From assembly GCA_030426355.1 (NCBI GenBank), contig JAUHYQ010000001.1, positions 372,001-436,000 on the forward strand: DNA of 64,000 bases. Reading direction: 5' to 3'. The notes beneath the pieces were generated by a model. That model saw only the letters and a program-made list of their open reading frames with translations. It did no database searches and had not been told where the DNA came from. Below, piece after piece: positions 34,774 through 43,862 of this stretch (position 1 is its first letter; every line of letters begins with the position of its first letter). The translations under genes were made by a program, and so were the position numbers. Source of the DNA: Gammaproteobacteria bacterium (GTDB lineage Bacteria > Pseudomonadota > Gammaproteobacteria > Steroidobacterales > GCA-2729495).

Positions 34774-36231
34774 CTAACCTCGTGATGCGGCAACGTCGCC
34801 GGTGAAACTATCTGCTAATACGGATTGGCGCAGCCGAGTAGCGCGTATGATGCCTTTCTCGACATATGATTCCAGGCTATCAATACGAGCCATTTCTACC
34901 TCTACTTGAGATCGAATCTCTATCTGCTCTTTGGTTGGTGGAAGCGGCACAGGCAATGAACTCAACATAGTCTTATTAATAGATGCCAAGTTGGTGGTTT
35001 GCTTCCCTCTAGCCATGAAGAATTTTTGGCCGAAACCATTGCCATACCACGAGATAAACATCGGCTCGATGGCTCTTTGCAAGATGGGCCGAGCCCTAAA
35101 AACATGATTCTGATAAACACAACGATCAATTTGGCCTTCCCAAACCCAGCCGCGACCCAACTTATCCCTATCGCCACCTTCGTTAAAAAGAACGTCGCCT
35201 GACTCTAAGAGTAGATCATCAATTTTTTCTGTGGGCACATCGATTTCTTTCATTTCATTGATATCAATCCAACCACGCTGCACATTCGCCACCCGAAGAT
35301 ATGGCAACGTGTCAAAGGAACTCGCTTTACGCTTGCTGTCCTTCGTGATGCCGCCCTTAATCTCGCAAACCTCATCCAGCCTAACTAAAATCCAGCTTTC
35401 AGGAATTTCTGACAGCGGTGCGGCTTTCTCAGCAGCCGGCTCCTTATATTTCTCCTTCCACTTATCGTTCTTCGGCTCTTTGCCTTTCGCCTTCATCTTG
35501 GCGAGCTCGGCTTCTTCCCATTTGGTGCGGCGTTCGGCGAGGATGCGTTCGAGGAGTTTGCTGGCGGGTTCGACGTCGGGGTTTTGCTTGCGCCATTCTT
35601 CGGTGAGTTTGCCTTCGATAGCGGCTTTGAGGACGGCGGCTTTGTAGCGCTTGAGGTTGGCTTTGACGCGCTTGAGACCAGCGACGGCTTCGTCGAGGCG
35701 GGAGAACTGTTTTTCGATTTCGGCGACCATCTTTTCCTGCTGTTCAGGAGGGGGCACAGGCAGCGGGATTTCCGAGATCGTTTTTGATGATAGGTGTTTA
35801 ACCGTTACCGAAGACGTTTTCTCATTTATTGCCTTCAGATACCCGGGCAACGCGTAGTCGAGAAGCTTCGGGTGAAGTACATCCGAATTGAGTGTGATCC
35901 GACATACCCGTTGATTCAGCAATCCTGGGGAACCGCGCCAGCGCGCACAGTTGAAATCGCCGTCCATTCCAACCAGGAGATCGCCCGGCTGGACCATGTA
36001 CTCAGGCTCGAATTCGCCTGTATAGAAGGTTTCGGTATCGACTTTAACGACATCGCGGATTCGGATGAGCGGCACGCCATCTTGCTTGCTAAATTTCGCT
36101 GACTTGAAGGCGAAGCCATTCTGAATATCAGCGATCTCTCCAAGCCTTACTCGTTCCCAAGACTCATGCTTGCCCAGCAACGGGTTATTGCTGTTCTCGA
36201 CGATCTCATCAACTGATTCGGTAAGCGCCAT
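34774..36231 (-). CDS. hsdS: Type I restriction-modification specificity subunit HsdS
   Basis: This 485-residue protein has two target-recognition domains, about residues 25-155 and 280-440. Each ends in a conserved helical segment with the motif IPLPVPPPEQQEKMVAEIE or LPVPLPPTKEQIEIRSQVE. A long charged spacer with KWEEAELAKMKAKGKEPKND separates them. Two different domains imply a bipartite asymmetric DNA target. The gene starts 5 bases after hsdR. The 3' half, encoding the second recognition domain, is AT-richer than the central part, which suggests exchange of recognition modules. Confidence 0.95.
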   Translation of the reverse strand: MALTESVDEIVENSNNPLLGKHESWERVRLGEIADIQNGFAFKSAKFSKQDGVPLIRIRDVVKVDTETFYTGEFEPEYMVQPGDLLVGMDGDFNCARWRGSPGLLNQRVCRITLNSDVLHPKLLDYALPGYLKAINEKTSSVTVKHLSSKTISEIPLPVPPPEQQEKMVAEIEKQFSRLDEAVAGLKRVKANLKRYKAAVLKAAIEGKLTEEWRKQNPDVEPASKLLERILAERRTKWEEAELAKMKAKGKEPKNDKWKEKYKEPAAEKAAPLSEIPESWILVRLDEVCEIKGGITKDSKRKASSFDTLPYLRVANVQRGWIDINEMKEIDVPTEKIDDLLLESGDVLFNEGGDRDKLGRGWVWEGQIDRCVYQNHVFRARPILQRAIEPMFISWYGNGFGQKFFMARGKQTTNLASINKTMLSSLPVPLPPTKEQIEIRSQVEVEMARIDSLESYVEKGIIRATRLRQSVLADSFTGDVAASRG

Positions 36232-36236
36232 AGTAA

Positions 36237-38987
36237 TTAAGCCGCCAACCCTTCATTCAACTCATCCAGAATTACCGGCAGCTGTTCACCAAATAACTGA
36301 TGCACCTTGCCCAGCCCACCCTCGCCCGAGAACGGCGCGTAATCGAAATCTTCGTTATCGATACTAAGATTCGCGGCAATGTGATCTCGAATCATCCCGA
36401 GCCACTTCTGCTGCTCCTTATTAAAGGTATTGCCGGCATTCTCCTGGCTGGCGAGCCAGGCTTTGTAGTTGGCGCTGACCCGTTCCGGGAATGGCACCAA
36501 CTCGTTGTCTTCTTCCATGGCGAAGCGCACAAGGGAGACGAGATCCGTCAGTAAGCGCTTGCCGCCCGCGCCTTTGACCTTGCTCTTCTCGAGTGCTGCA
36601 TAGGCTTCCCAAATCTGGGTGCGATTCATTAAGTACTTGGGCGCCCTGATGGCAGAGGACAGCTCCTTGAGGTGCTCGAAATTCAGACGTTCTCTATATG
36701 GGCGGTTGTAGAGAATCTGCAGCGCGGTGATCTCGTCTTTGTTTTCTTCGATAAATCGTTTGAATTTGTCGACCACCTCCGCGGCTTTCTCTTCATCGCC
36801 TTTCTTGAAGCCGGCCTCGAGGACTTCATCTTCGGTGATGATGTCGATGGTGATTTCGTTCTTCTGCCTAACAATGTCCAGCTGCTCGCGCACTTTCGGG
36901 TCATAGAAAGGCTTGACGGCCTTTTCGATGCTGGCCGCGCGGGCATCGGGGGCAAGGTCCGGGTTGAGGGCCTCCACGAGGTTCTTGCTGAGGTCGTGCA
37001 GGTCATAACCGTCGGTCAGCTCACGGATACTCTGCTCGTCTTCTTCCGTGGCGCGATGCCCCATGCGGGCCAGCCGACCGGCAATGGAACTGAGCACGTC
37101 TTCTTCTTTATTACCCAGCGAGATCGCCTGCATCAGTTTCTCGAACGAGACCGTGGGCTTTTTCTCCATGGGCTTGGAGTCGGTCATGTCCTGCTCGCAG
37201 ACGCCGACGGCATCGACAATCACAAAATGATCCTTGGCCTCGGCATCCGGGGTGACGGCCTTGAGATCGTCCGGCTTGCAAACCCGCACGCCGCGGCCCT
37301 TCATCTGCTCGAAGAAGGCGCGGGATTTGACGGCGCGCATGAAGAAGACGATCTCCACCGGCTTGATGTCGGTGCCGGTGGCGATCATGTCCACGGTGAC
37401 GGCAATGCGCGGGTTGTAGCTGTTGCGAAAGGCCTTGATCAGGTTCTTCGGGGTGTCGCCGGTGGTGCGGTAGGTGATCTTCTGGGCGAAGTCATTGCCC
37501 GCGGCAAACTCCTCGCGCAGCATAGCGACAATGTTTTCCGCGTGGTTGTCGTCCTTGGCGAAGATCAGGGTCTTGGGCACGTGCTCACGGCCCGGGTAGA
37601 TCACTGGTAGGTTGCTCTTGAAGGTGCGGATGATCTTGCGAATCTGGTCGGGGGCGACGACATCGCGGTCGAGCTTATTGGGGTCGTAGTCGAAATCGTC
37701 GTCCAGCTTTTCCCAGCGCTTTTGGCGGGTTGCCCGGTCAAGCATGGGCACCTCGAAGCCCGCCTCGATGGTGGCGCCCTGCTCCGAGATGGCCGTGCGG
37801 ATGCGGAACACATCGTAGTTCACGTTCACGCCGTCGGCCACCGCCTGCTCGTGGCCGTACTCCATCACCAGGTTCTGGTTGAAAAAGCCGAAGGTCTGCT
37901 TGCTGGGCGTGGCGGTGAGGCCGATTAAATAGGCGTCGAAGTACTCCAGCACCTGGGCCCAGAGGTTGTAGATGGAGCGGTGACATTCATCGGTGATGAT
38001 GATGTCGAAGGATTCGATGGGGATGTTGGGGTTGTATTCGATTGGCGGCTGCTCTTTGAACACCTGCTCTAGGCCGGCAACCGAGGCTTCGTCATCGTCC
38101 TCGCTGATGGGGTTGTTGCTGAGCATGGAGTACAGCCGCTGGATGGTGCAGATGCAGACGCGGGCCGTGGTGTCGATGGTATTGCCCTGCAGGCGCTGAA
38201 CGATGAATTCCTCGGTGAACTTGTAGTTGTTGTAGGGGGACTTGTACTGCTGGAACTCTTTTTCCGTTTGTTCGGCCAGGTTGCCGCGATCGACGAGGAA
38301 CAGCACGCGGCGCGCACCGCCGAACTTGATCAGGCGGTAGATCTGGGTGATGGCGGTGTAGGTTTTGCCCGAACCGGTGGCCATTTGCAGCAGGGAGCGC
38401 GGGCGGTTGTCCTTGAGGGAGGCCTCGATGCCTTTGACCGCCTCGGCCTGCTTGCCCCACAGGCCCTCTTCGATGAGGGGCGGGAGGTTTTGCATGCGGG
38501 CGAGGAAGGTGCGGCCTTTGGGAATGTAGGTGCCCTCAGTGTCGGCAACCTGGGCAGCCTCGGCGGCGACGTCCAGCAGCGCGGCGAGGCCCGCCGGTTT
38601 GTGGAACGCAAAAACACGGCGCGAGCGCGGCTCAGGATCCATGTTGTTGGTGAACTGGGTTTCCTTGCCGGTGGATTCGTAAGCGAAAGGCAAAGGGCGG
38701 TTATGGGCCGGCAGGTCGTCGGAGAGGCCTTTGACGTATTTGTCCGACTGAATCTCAACACCCTTCAGGGTGTGGCCAACTTTCTTGGCCTCAATGACGC
38801 CGACGGCCTTTCCCTGCAAATACAGCAGATAGTCAACGTGACCGTGGCCCTGCTTAAGGGGAAACTCTCGGATCGCACAGGGTTTGGAAATATCATGAGC
38901 ACCGTAATCACACACGAACCAGCCGGCGGCAGTAAGCAGCCGATCGATTTCCTCGCGGGCTTTGTCTTCCGGTCCGGCGGGGCTCAT
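36237..38987 (-). CDS. hsdR: Type I restriction endonuclease subunit HsdR (EcoEI type)
   Basis: This 916-residue motor-nuclease has an N-terminal nuclease domain with Asp52 in HVDYLLY and Glu66/Lys68 in VIEAKK, then an SF2 helicase with Walker A ATGSGKT at 203-209 and DECH at 331-334. The second RecA lobe includes ATGTDIKPVEIVFFMRAV, and the C-terminal EcoEI-type region binds HsdM. All catalytic motifs are intact. The start is ATG 38987; a TTG five codons upstream is possible. It heads the hsd series 54 bases after the HNH gene of the Zorya-like cassette. Its base composition matches the GC-rich chromosome, unlike the accessory genes. Confidence 0.95.
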   Translation of the reverse strand: MSPAGPEDKAREEIDRLLTAAGWFVCDYGAHDISKPCAIREFPLKQGHGHVDYLLYLQGKAVGVIEAKKVGHTLKGVEIQSDKYVKGLSDDLPAHNRPLPFAYESTGKETQFTNNMDPEPRSRRVFAFHKPAGLAALLDVAAEAAQVADTEGTYIPKGRTFLARMQNLPPLIEEGLWGKQAEAVKGIEASLKDNRPRSLLQMATGSGKTYTAITQIYRLIKFGGARRVLFLVDRGNLAEQTEKEFQQYKSPYNNYKFTEEFIVQRLQGNTIDTTARVCICTIQRLYSMLSNNPISEDDDEASVAGLEQVFKEQPPIEYNPNIPIESFDIIITDECHRSIYNLWAQVLEYFDAYLIGLTATPSKQTFGFFNQNLVMEYGHEQAVADGVNVNYDVFRIRTAISEQGATIEAGFEVPMLDRATRQKRWEKLDDDFDYDPNKLDRDVVAPDQIRKIIRTFKSNLPVIYPGREHVPKTLIFAKDDNHAENIVAMLREEFAAGNDFAQKITYRTTGDTPKNLIKAFRNSYNPRIAVTVDMIATGTDIKPVEIVFFMRAVKSRAFFEQMKGRGVRVCKPDDLKAVTPDAEAKDHFVIVDAVGVCEQDMTDSKPMEKKPTVSFEKLMQAISLGNKEEDVLSSIAGRLARMGHRATEEDEQSIRELTDGYDLHDLSKNLVEALNPDLAPDARAASIEKAVKPFYDPKVREQLDIVRQKNEITIDIITEDEVLEAGFKKGDEEKAAEVVDKFKRFIEENKDEITALQILYNRPYRERLNFEHLKELSSAIRAPKYLMNRTQIWEAYAALEKSKVKGAGGKRLLTDLVSLVRFAMEEDNELVPFPERVSANYKAWLASQENAGNTFNKEQQKWLGMIRDHIAANLSIDNEDFDYAPFSGEGGLGKVHQLFGEQLPVILDELNEGLAA

Positions 38988-39041
38988 GTCAAAGACTCGC
39001 AAACATATCTACTAACAATATGAATAGGCCACACCATTTAC

Positions 39042-39923
39042 CTAATGCGCAGCATGCCCTTTTTGTAATTTGGACCATATTGCAAGAAAATGAAAATAAT
39101 CAGCATTCTTCAAGTGGCCATGCAACGGCTGCTCCGCATGATGCTTAAGACAAAGCGCCTGCAGGTTAGCCATTCTGCAGTCAAACTTTTGTCCATTACG
39201 ATGATGCACATGGAGATATCGCTTCAACTTAATATCTGCCAATACGACACCGCATCGCTCACAGGACCAATTTACGGTTGCCTTGTAGTCTTCACTAATC
39301 TCCCGCCAATTCGTCGGATAGTCATCCAAAGGAGCGCTTCGGTCAGAATGGACAGGCCGGTGTTTTAAAAGAGCCTTCGGATAACGCGAAAAGTACTCTA
39401 CGATAGAAAAAGACGAAAAAATACTATTCTTCATTGATTGAGACAGATTATGGCTGTAGCCATCAAACCGCAATTTGTCCAGGCAATTCTTGCATACGTC
39501 TAGCCCGACCTCCGATGTGCGCCACCCACTCGCATCTGACTTTTTACGAATCTGAAATAGGCCGTCATCGCGAGTCGCGATGACATACCTACCAAACCTT
39601 TCTTTTGCCCGCATGTCAGCCAAGGTGCTGCAATCTGCGACATGAAACTTGGGCATACTGTTCCAACTACCTCCGCCATAAACGGAAATATCCCTGATAT
39701 GAACGAGCACCCGACTATTCTTGTATGCCAGTGTTCCATCGCTTAATGCACGAATTAGATCAAGAGACTGGACCTCTATGCCTTCTTTTTCCAAGAGGCG
39801 CTTTTCGTCTACAGAAAGATGGGTATTTGGCAATGGAAGCTCAAAAGACCCGAGCTGAATGGCTTGCATAGCTTCCCGAAGCTGGAGAAATGGAGCGAAG
39901 CCTGAAAAGTCAATGAGTCTCAA
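39042..39923 (-). CDS. HNH endonuclease of the Zorya-like cassette (ZorE candidate)
   Basis: This 293-residue protein has a C-terminal HNH nuclease domain. CERC (221-224) and a later CLKHH supply the zinc-binding side, and LHVHHRNGQKFDCRMANLQALC holds the catalytic His240/His241 and Asn residues. A second Cys pair, CKNC at 144-147, lies before it. The N-terminal 130 residues are not recognised. The frame begins with TTG overlapping the zorB-like stop by 4 bases; GGAGA precedes it, and the next ATG would remove 18 residues. In type II Zorya the third gene, zorE, also encodes an HNH protein. Equivalence is inferred from position and domain, not tested by alignment. Confidence 0.78.
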   Translation of the reverse strand: MRLIDFSGFAPFLQLREAMQAIQLGSFELPLPNTHLSVDEKRLLEKEGIEVQSLDLIRALSDGTLAYKNSRVLVHIRDISVYGGGSWNSMPKFHVADCSTLADMRAKERFGRYVIATRDDGLFQIRKKSDASGWRTSEVGLDVCKNCLDKLRFDGYSHNLSQSMKNSIFSSFSIVEYFSRYPKALLKHRPVHSDRSAPLDDYPTNWREISEDYKATVNWSCERCGVVLADIKLKRYLHVHHRNGQKFDCRMANLQALCLKHHAEQPLHGHLKNADYFHFLAIWSKLQKGHAAH

Positions 39924-40633
39924 GGCTGAGTTATCTCCAATATCTTGGCTATTCGCTGTTCCGCGTTTGTCTTCACGCGGAACTCTACGCGTCGCGACGC
40001 CGCTTTGTCCTCAGCCCCTGCTTCGTCAGGCACTGGCCGAGAAAAAGACAGCCCATTGGCGGTGACATGATTCCTCAGCCATGGCAATGACTGCTGCACT
40101 TGGGGTAACTCAAGAATATACTCTAATGTCGAGCGCGTTCGATCTTGCGACAACTTCATATTGAAGAAATAAGACTCTTGCTCTGTTGAACACGAAGAGC
40201 AAACCGATGATGTATGCCCCTCAACTCTAACCTCCTCAATATCATTGAAGTATTTCGGTGAGGTAATTACAGATACATACCGAGGGAAGAAATCGCTTAA
40301 AATCTGCTGGAACTCGACCTTGACTTCGGCGCTACCTGTATCGAAGAGTATGTCCGGCTCCTTAAATCGGACTACCAGATCCGGGTATATTTCTGCCCCC
40401 CACCTATCTAAATCTCTCTCGAATTCCTGCTGCAAATCTTCATATAGCTGCTGCTTGAATTGATCATAAACAATAGCAACCTCTTTGATTTTATTAGTTT
40501 CGACTTCCACTATTGCTTTGTAAACAACGGCAATTATCAGAAATATCATCATCAGAACGGCCATAAGATCCGTCACCGATATCCATTGATCTTCTTCGTC
40601 GCGAAGATCTGCGGACTGCAGAAGTTCACTCAT
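39920..40633 (-). CDS. zorB: ZorB-like MotB/OmpA-family stator protein
   Basis: This 237-residue inner-membrane protein has one helix near the N terminus, WISVTDLMAVLMMIFLIIAVV (17-37), with Asp22 in the position of the ion-binding aspartate of MotB and ZorB. A linker and a C-terminal OmpA-like peptidoglycan-binding domain (about 85-225: DILFDTGSAEV, VRVEGHTSS and LSQDRTRSTLEYIL) follow. CSSC at 146-149 is an unusual extra. ATG 40633 has GAGG 8 bases upstream and lies 13 bases after the zorA-like stop; the longer frame would overlap that gene. It should form an ion-driven motor with the MotA-like protein, as in Zorya phage defence. Confidence 0.82.
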   Translation of the reverse strand: MSELLQSADLRDEEDQWISVTDLMAVLMMIFLIIAVVYKAIVEVETNKIKEVAIVYDQFKQQLYEDLQQEFERDLDRWGAEIYPDLVVRFKEPDILFDTGSAEVKVEFQQILSDFFPRYVSVITSPKYFNDIEEVRVEGHTSSVCSSCSTEQESYFFNMKLSQDRTRSTLEYILELPQVQQSLPWLRNHVTANGLSFSRPVPDEAGAEDKAASRRVEFRVKTNAEQRIAKILEITQP

Positions 40634-40646
40634 TTCACTACCTCGG

Positions 40647-41846
40647 CTATCTCGATGACTGCGCAATAGACAAGACCTCACGCAGTCGCTCCGTAAGTGG
40701 GGTATAGTCTGTTGCAAACTTCTCCGACAATGAAGACAACTGCCGGCCAAACATCTCCAAGGCCTTACTCAACTCTTCCTCCAGCGCTTCGTCCAATTCC
40801 GCAATTTGCTTCTTCGAAGTCTCAGAGATATCTTTTATGTGTCCGGACATCTCATTATTGACACTGGTGAGCGCAGCAATTGTCTGATCATTAGCATCCT
40901 TGACCGACCGGCTCAGCTGCTCGGCCAACTCGAGGATCTTATTTTCAATTTTTGGAAGACTGTCTTTGCTCGTCTGGAGCGCCGCAGAAAGATTCTTAAT
41001 GTTTTCCTCAATAGATTTTCGTTGACTATCTAGGCTTGCTATTGTCAGCTCCAAATTTCTTGCTGTTTCTGAGAACTTTTCTGAATCGTTAATCAACTTC
41101 GCATAATCGCCAGTAGCGGACTTCATATTCTCTACCGTAACCTTCTGCTGCTCGATCATCTCCTGCATTTGCAGACGGTATGTCTCTTGCCAGTGTAAAA
41201 TCTTTTCTACTGCGGCATTGAGCTGCTTGAAGTTTTCTCCGAATTGCTCGTTTATTTTGGCGTTGAAATCGCGGATAACCTCCTCCAATGCTTTAATCAG
41301 CGCTTCAGAGTTCGCTTCGGCCATTTCTTCCAAAAACTTTTCTAAAGAGCTTCCTACGTTATCGAGACGGTCATTACTATCCTGTCGCGCCAGCTTTAAT
41401 TGACTTAGTAGGCTCCCGTCATCGCCGCCAGAAATCGATTGGTTTAGTTGCTTCATTTGCTCGGCCAAGTCACCAACTGTCGCGCCTACTAGTTTTGAGC
41501 CACTTTTAGAAGAAGCAATCAGTCCAAACAAATGGCGGAGTTTAATAACCAGCGCAAATAGCAGGCCGGTTATTGATGACCAGAACGAGGTCTTTAGGCC
41601 AGCGATTAGCCCAGGAATACTTCCCTGTATATCCTTTGTATCAAAAGCATTTAGACCAATGGCGATACCGAGGAAAGTGCCAAATATTCCGATACTCACT
41701 AAGGCTGTCGGCCCGTAATTAACTACGCCTCGCGAATACCCAAAAAGACTCAAATAGATCCCTAGAAGCGCCGTCATCGCGACAAATATTTGGGTTAGGC
41801 CCGGTAACGCCTCCCAAAGATCTATAAAAAACTCCACGGTACTCAT
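40647..41846 (-). CDS. zorA: ZorA-like MotA/ExbB-family protein with long coiled-coil tail
   Basis: This 399-residue protein has three membrane helices (about 17-36, 45-66 and 86-103) with the MotA/TolQ/ExbB core GIFGTFLGIAIGL and SIPGLIAGLKTSFWSSITGLLFALV. A cytoplasmic tail of about 280 residues follows, rich in Gln, Glu, Lys and Leu and almost wholly predicted coiled coil. Flagellar MotA and ExbB lack such a tail; it is the hallmark of ZorA, whose intracellular tail passes the signal of phage entry to the effector. It is the first gene of the minus-strand defence series. The region is AT-richer than the neighbouring chromosome. Confidence 0.82.
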   Translation of the reverse strand: MSTVEFFIDLWEALPGLTQIFVAMTALLGIYLSLFGYSRGVVNYGPTALVSIGIFGTFLGIAIGLNAFDTKDIQGSIPGLIAGLKTSFWSSITGLLFALVIKLRHLFGLIASSKSGSKLVGATVGDLAEQMKQLNQSISGGDDGSLLSQLKLARQDSNDRLDNVGSSLEKFLEEMAEANSEALIKALEEVIRDFNAKINEQFGENFKQLNAAVEKILHWQETYRLQMQEMIEQQKVTVENMKSATGDYAKLINDSEKFSETARNLELTIASLDSQRKSIEENIKNLSAALQTSKDSLPKIENKILELAEQLSRSVKDANDQTIAALTSVNNEMSGHIKDISETSKKQIAELDEALEEELSKALEMFGRQLSSLSEKFATDYTPLTERLREVLSIAQSSR

Positions 41847-42145
41847 CTCCCTAATATTATTCTTATCTGACCCGCCCCTTACGGCTCAGTCACTGCGATT
41901 CTAGTAATACGTGAAAATCCACCTCAATGCCAGCGATTTGCAATTTGTCCTTTCGCCGAGCGACTTTATGCCCCAACAGTCAGATCACATGTGGCAAAAG
42001 CTGGCGTGGCATTTGGCAAAGTTCCTTCAACTAAGGGACGAAGGGCCGATTTGTGTAAATGCATCTAAAATTGCCTAAATACAGCGCTCAAAGTGGCACT
42101 GCGATCTATAAATGTCCATAGGTCAAAAGCGGAGGGCAACTCGAA
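41847..42145. other. AT-rich intergenic region between divergent defence genes
   Basis: This stretch separates the zorA-like gene from a divergent nuclease-like gene and must hold both promoters. No clear operator, terminator or repeat was recognised. GGAGGG at about 42131-42136 is a good ribosome site for the plus-strand gene. Confidence 0.5.
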
Positions 42146-42712
42146 ATGAAACCAGAGCTAGTGAATTTGATAGGTGACTTTTGGAGCACGGCAATTGCAG
42201 AAGCCTACAAAGCCGGAAAAATTACAACGGAGCGAAGCCTGCAAGCCTCGATCTATATGGAACTGCGACAAAGGCTCCCACTGCTGAATATTTTTGTCGA
42301 ACCGGCTATAAACAATTTTGCAAGCTATAATTCCGGCTCAGCACCTGACCTGATAGTTTGTGACGAGAACAAGATACTTCTCGTCGCAGAACTAAAGTTC
42401 GTGCCACATAACTATCCACACTACCAACACGATATCGAAAAGCTTAAGGCTTTTTTCGATTCCAGATCATGCGCTGAATATAGACTTTCTATCGACCCAA
42501 AGACGGGACAATTCGCCGATAACACGCATCTTGCTACAGACCAAACAACATATGCCTTCTTTGTAGTTGGCAGGAGTGACTCCGCCGCGGTATACCGACA
42601 GGAAATAAAATCATTGCTGCGGACACCGAATTTCAGCCGGCAGTTTGCGCTATTCTATGGACGGGTTTTTCGCGAAATGAAGATAGAATTTGGAGTTGAG
42701 CTGGGAGAGTGA
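42146..42712 (+). CDS. Putative PD-(D/E)xK nuclease-fold protein
   Basis: This 188-residue cytoplasmic protein is not assigned to a named family. The arrangement Glu39 (YMELRQR), Asp68 (SAPDLIVCDENKIL) and Glu82/Lys84 (VAELKF) fits the core of a PD-(D/E)xK nuclease of the restriction-endonuclease type. GGAGGG lies upstream of its ATG. It is divergent from the Zorya-like genes and shares their AT-rich composition, so it probably belongs to the same island, as an extra effector or as an independent small defence gene. Activity is inferred only from the residue pattern. Confidence 0.6.
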   Translation: MKPELVNLIGDFWSTAIAEAYKAGKITTERSLQASIYMELRQRLPLLNIFVEPAINNFASYNSGSAPDLIVCDENKILLVAELKFVPHNYPHYQHDIEKLKAFFDSRSCAEYRLSIDPKTGQFADNTHLATDQTTYAFFVVGRSDSAAVYRQEIKSLLRTPNFSRQFALFYGRVFREMKIEFGVELGE

Positions 42713-42795
42713 CTTAAGGAATGAAAATCGGTACACAATACGAATAGCAATTATGCACGCCAAACCCATCTCATTTCTTGTAGTCAGTCCTTGGT

Positions 42796-43845
42796 CTAAG
42801 GCGCCTCCAAACTAAACCGCCGCCCGTCATCGTGCACCACTTCGGCTTCGGGCCAGCGCACGGCGGCCAGGCTGCAGACTAATTCGTCCTCATTGGCGGC
42901 CCGCTGCCCGGCACGCGCGCCCACACTGAAATCCACGCAATACACATTGTTGCGCTTACCCATCCAGTGATGCGGTTCGACGCCCTCAATCAAATCAGGG
43001 CCGTACTTGTCGGACAGAACGATTGAGGCATCTTTGAAACGGCGCCAGTAGTGACCGAAAACAACCGGTATGTCGGCATCGTACCGTTCCCACCATTTGA
43101 CGCGACTCACCATGCGCCATCTGCCACCGGCCCAGAACGGCGCATCGGCGGTTTCTTCTTCGCCTGAGGTCAGAACTGAGATTGGATTATCCATCTGGCT
43201 GCGACGGTCGAGCTCGGCCTTAAACGGCATAAACTGCGCGTCCCAGTCCGGGTCGGCCAGGCGCGGACCGAACTGCGCCCACTCTTTTTTGACCTGGTTC
43301 ATGAAACGCAACTCGGCCATCTTCTCGTACAGCTCGCGCTGGTAGTCCGCATACAGATCGGCAATGTGCCAATCCGGGCCGTTCAGTTCGCGCAACAATT
43401 CAACAGACGCGTCATTCCAGCAGGCATGCACGACGCGCAGGTCTTCCCGTTCCAATGCCAGAGGCAGGGTTTCCAGCCAGCGCGTGAGCTCCGCCTTGGC
43501 GGATCGCGTTATCTTCTGCATCGGGTGTTCGGTTTCTTTGTCGGGCGCCGTCCACCACGAATTGCCGTGCTTTTCATCATCGCGCAGCAGGTTCAGTTCA
43601 TGGTTACCAATGATGCACTGCGCGTGACCGGCCTCAACCAACGCACGCACTTGGTTCAGCACCGCGGGGCTGTCCGGCCCGCGATCCACAAGATCGCCCA
43701 CAAAGACCAAGCGCCGACCGTCCGGATGATCGCCCCTCTCGTCATAGCCCAGATGCGCCAACAAGGCATTGAGCGCATCGATCTCGCCATGGATATCACC
43801 GACGATATCTAGCGGGCCGTCAAACAACGTTCCAATCAATTGCAT
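42796..43845 (-). CDS. Metallophosphoesterase
   Basis: This 349-residue cytoplasmic calcineurin-like phosphoesterase carries the metal-binding motifs GDIHGE (near residue 17), GDLVDRG, GNHE and a late GH (VVFGHYW). The first half resembles diadenosine-tetraphosphate or protein-serine/threonine phosphatases of the PrpE/ApaH type, whereas the second half is longer than in those enzymes. ATG 43845 yields the usual MQLIGTLFDGPLDIVGDIHGE start; the longer frame runs into the upstream small gene. It follows that 55-residue gene by 17 bases. The substrate is not predictable. Confidence 0.86.
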   Translation of the reverse strand: MQLIGTLFDGPLDIVGDIHGEIDALNALLAHLGYDERGDHPDGRRLVFVGDLVDRGPDSPAVLNQVRALVEAGHAQCIIGNHELNLLRDDEKHGNSWWTAPDKETEHPMQKITRSAKAELTRWLETLPLALEREDLRVVHACWNDASVELLRELNGPDWHIADLYADYQRELYEKMAELRFMNQVKKEWAQFGPRLADPDWDAQFMPFKAELDRRSQMDNPISVLTSGEEETADAPFWAGGRWRMVSRVKWWERYDADIPVVFGHYWRRFKDASIVLSDKYGPDLIEGVEPHHWMGKRNNVYCVDFSVGARAGQRAANEDELVCSLAAVRWPEAEVVHDDGRRFSLEAP

Positions 43846-43862
43846 CCGGCTATTTTGCCCGC

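Noticed and set aside
36672-37610. 312-codon open frame on the plus strand
   Set aside because: It is wholly antisense to hsdR, whose protein is clearly conserved. High GC at third positions produces such long shadow frames, as also at 16675-17517 and 23059-23943.
27958-42712. Defence island as a prophage or integrative element
   Set aside because: No integrase, structural phage gene, attachment repeat or flanking tRNA was seen; only the gene content suggests mobility.
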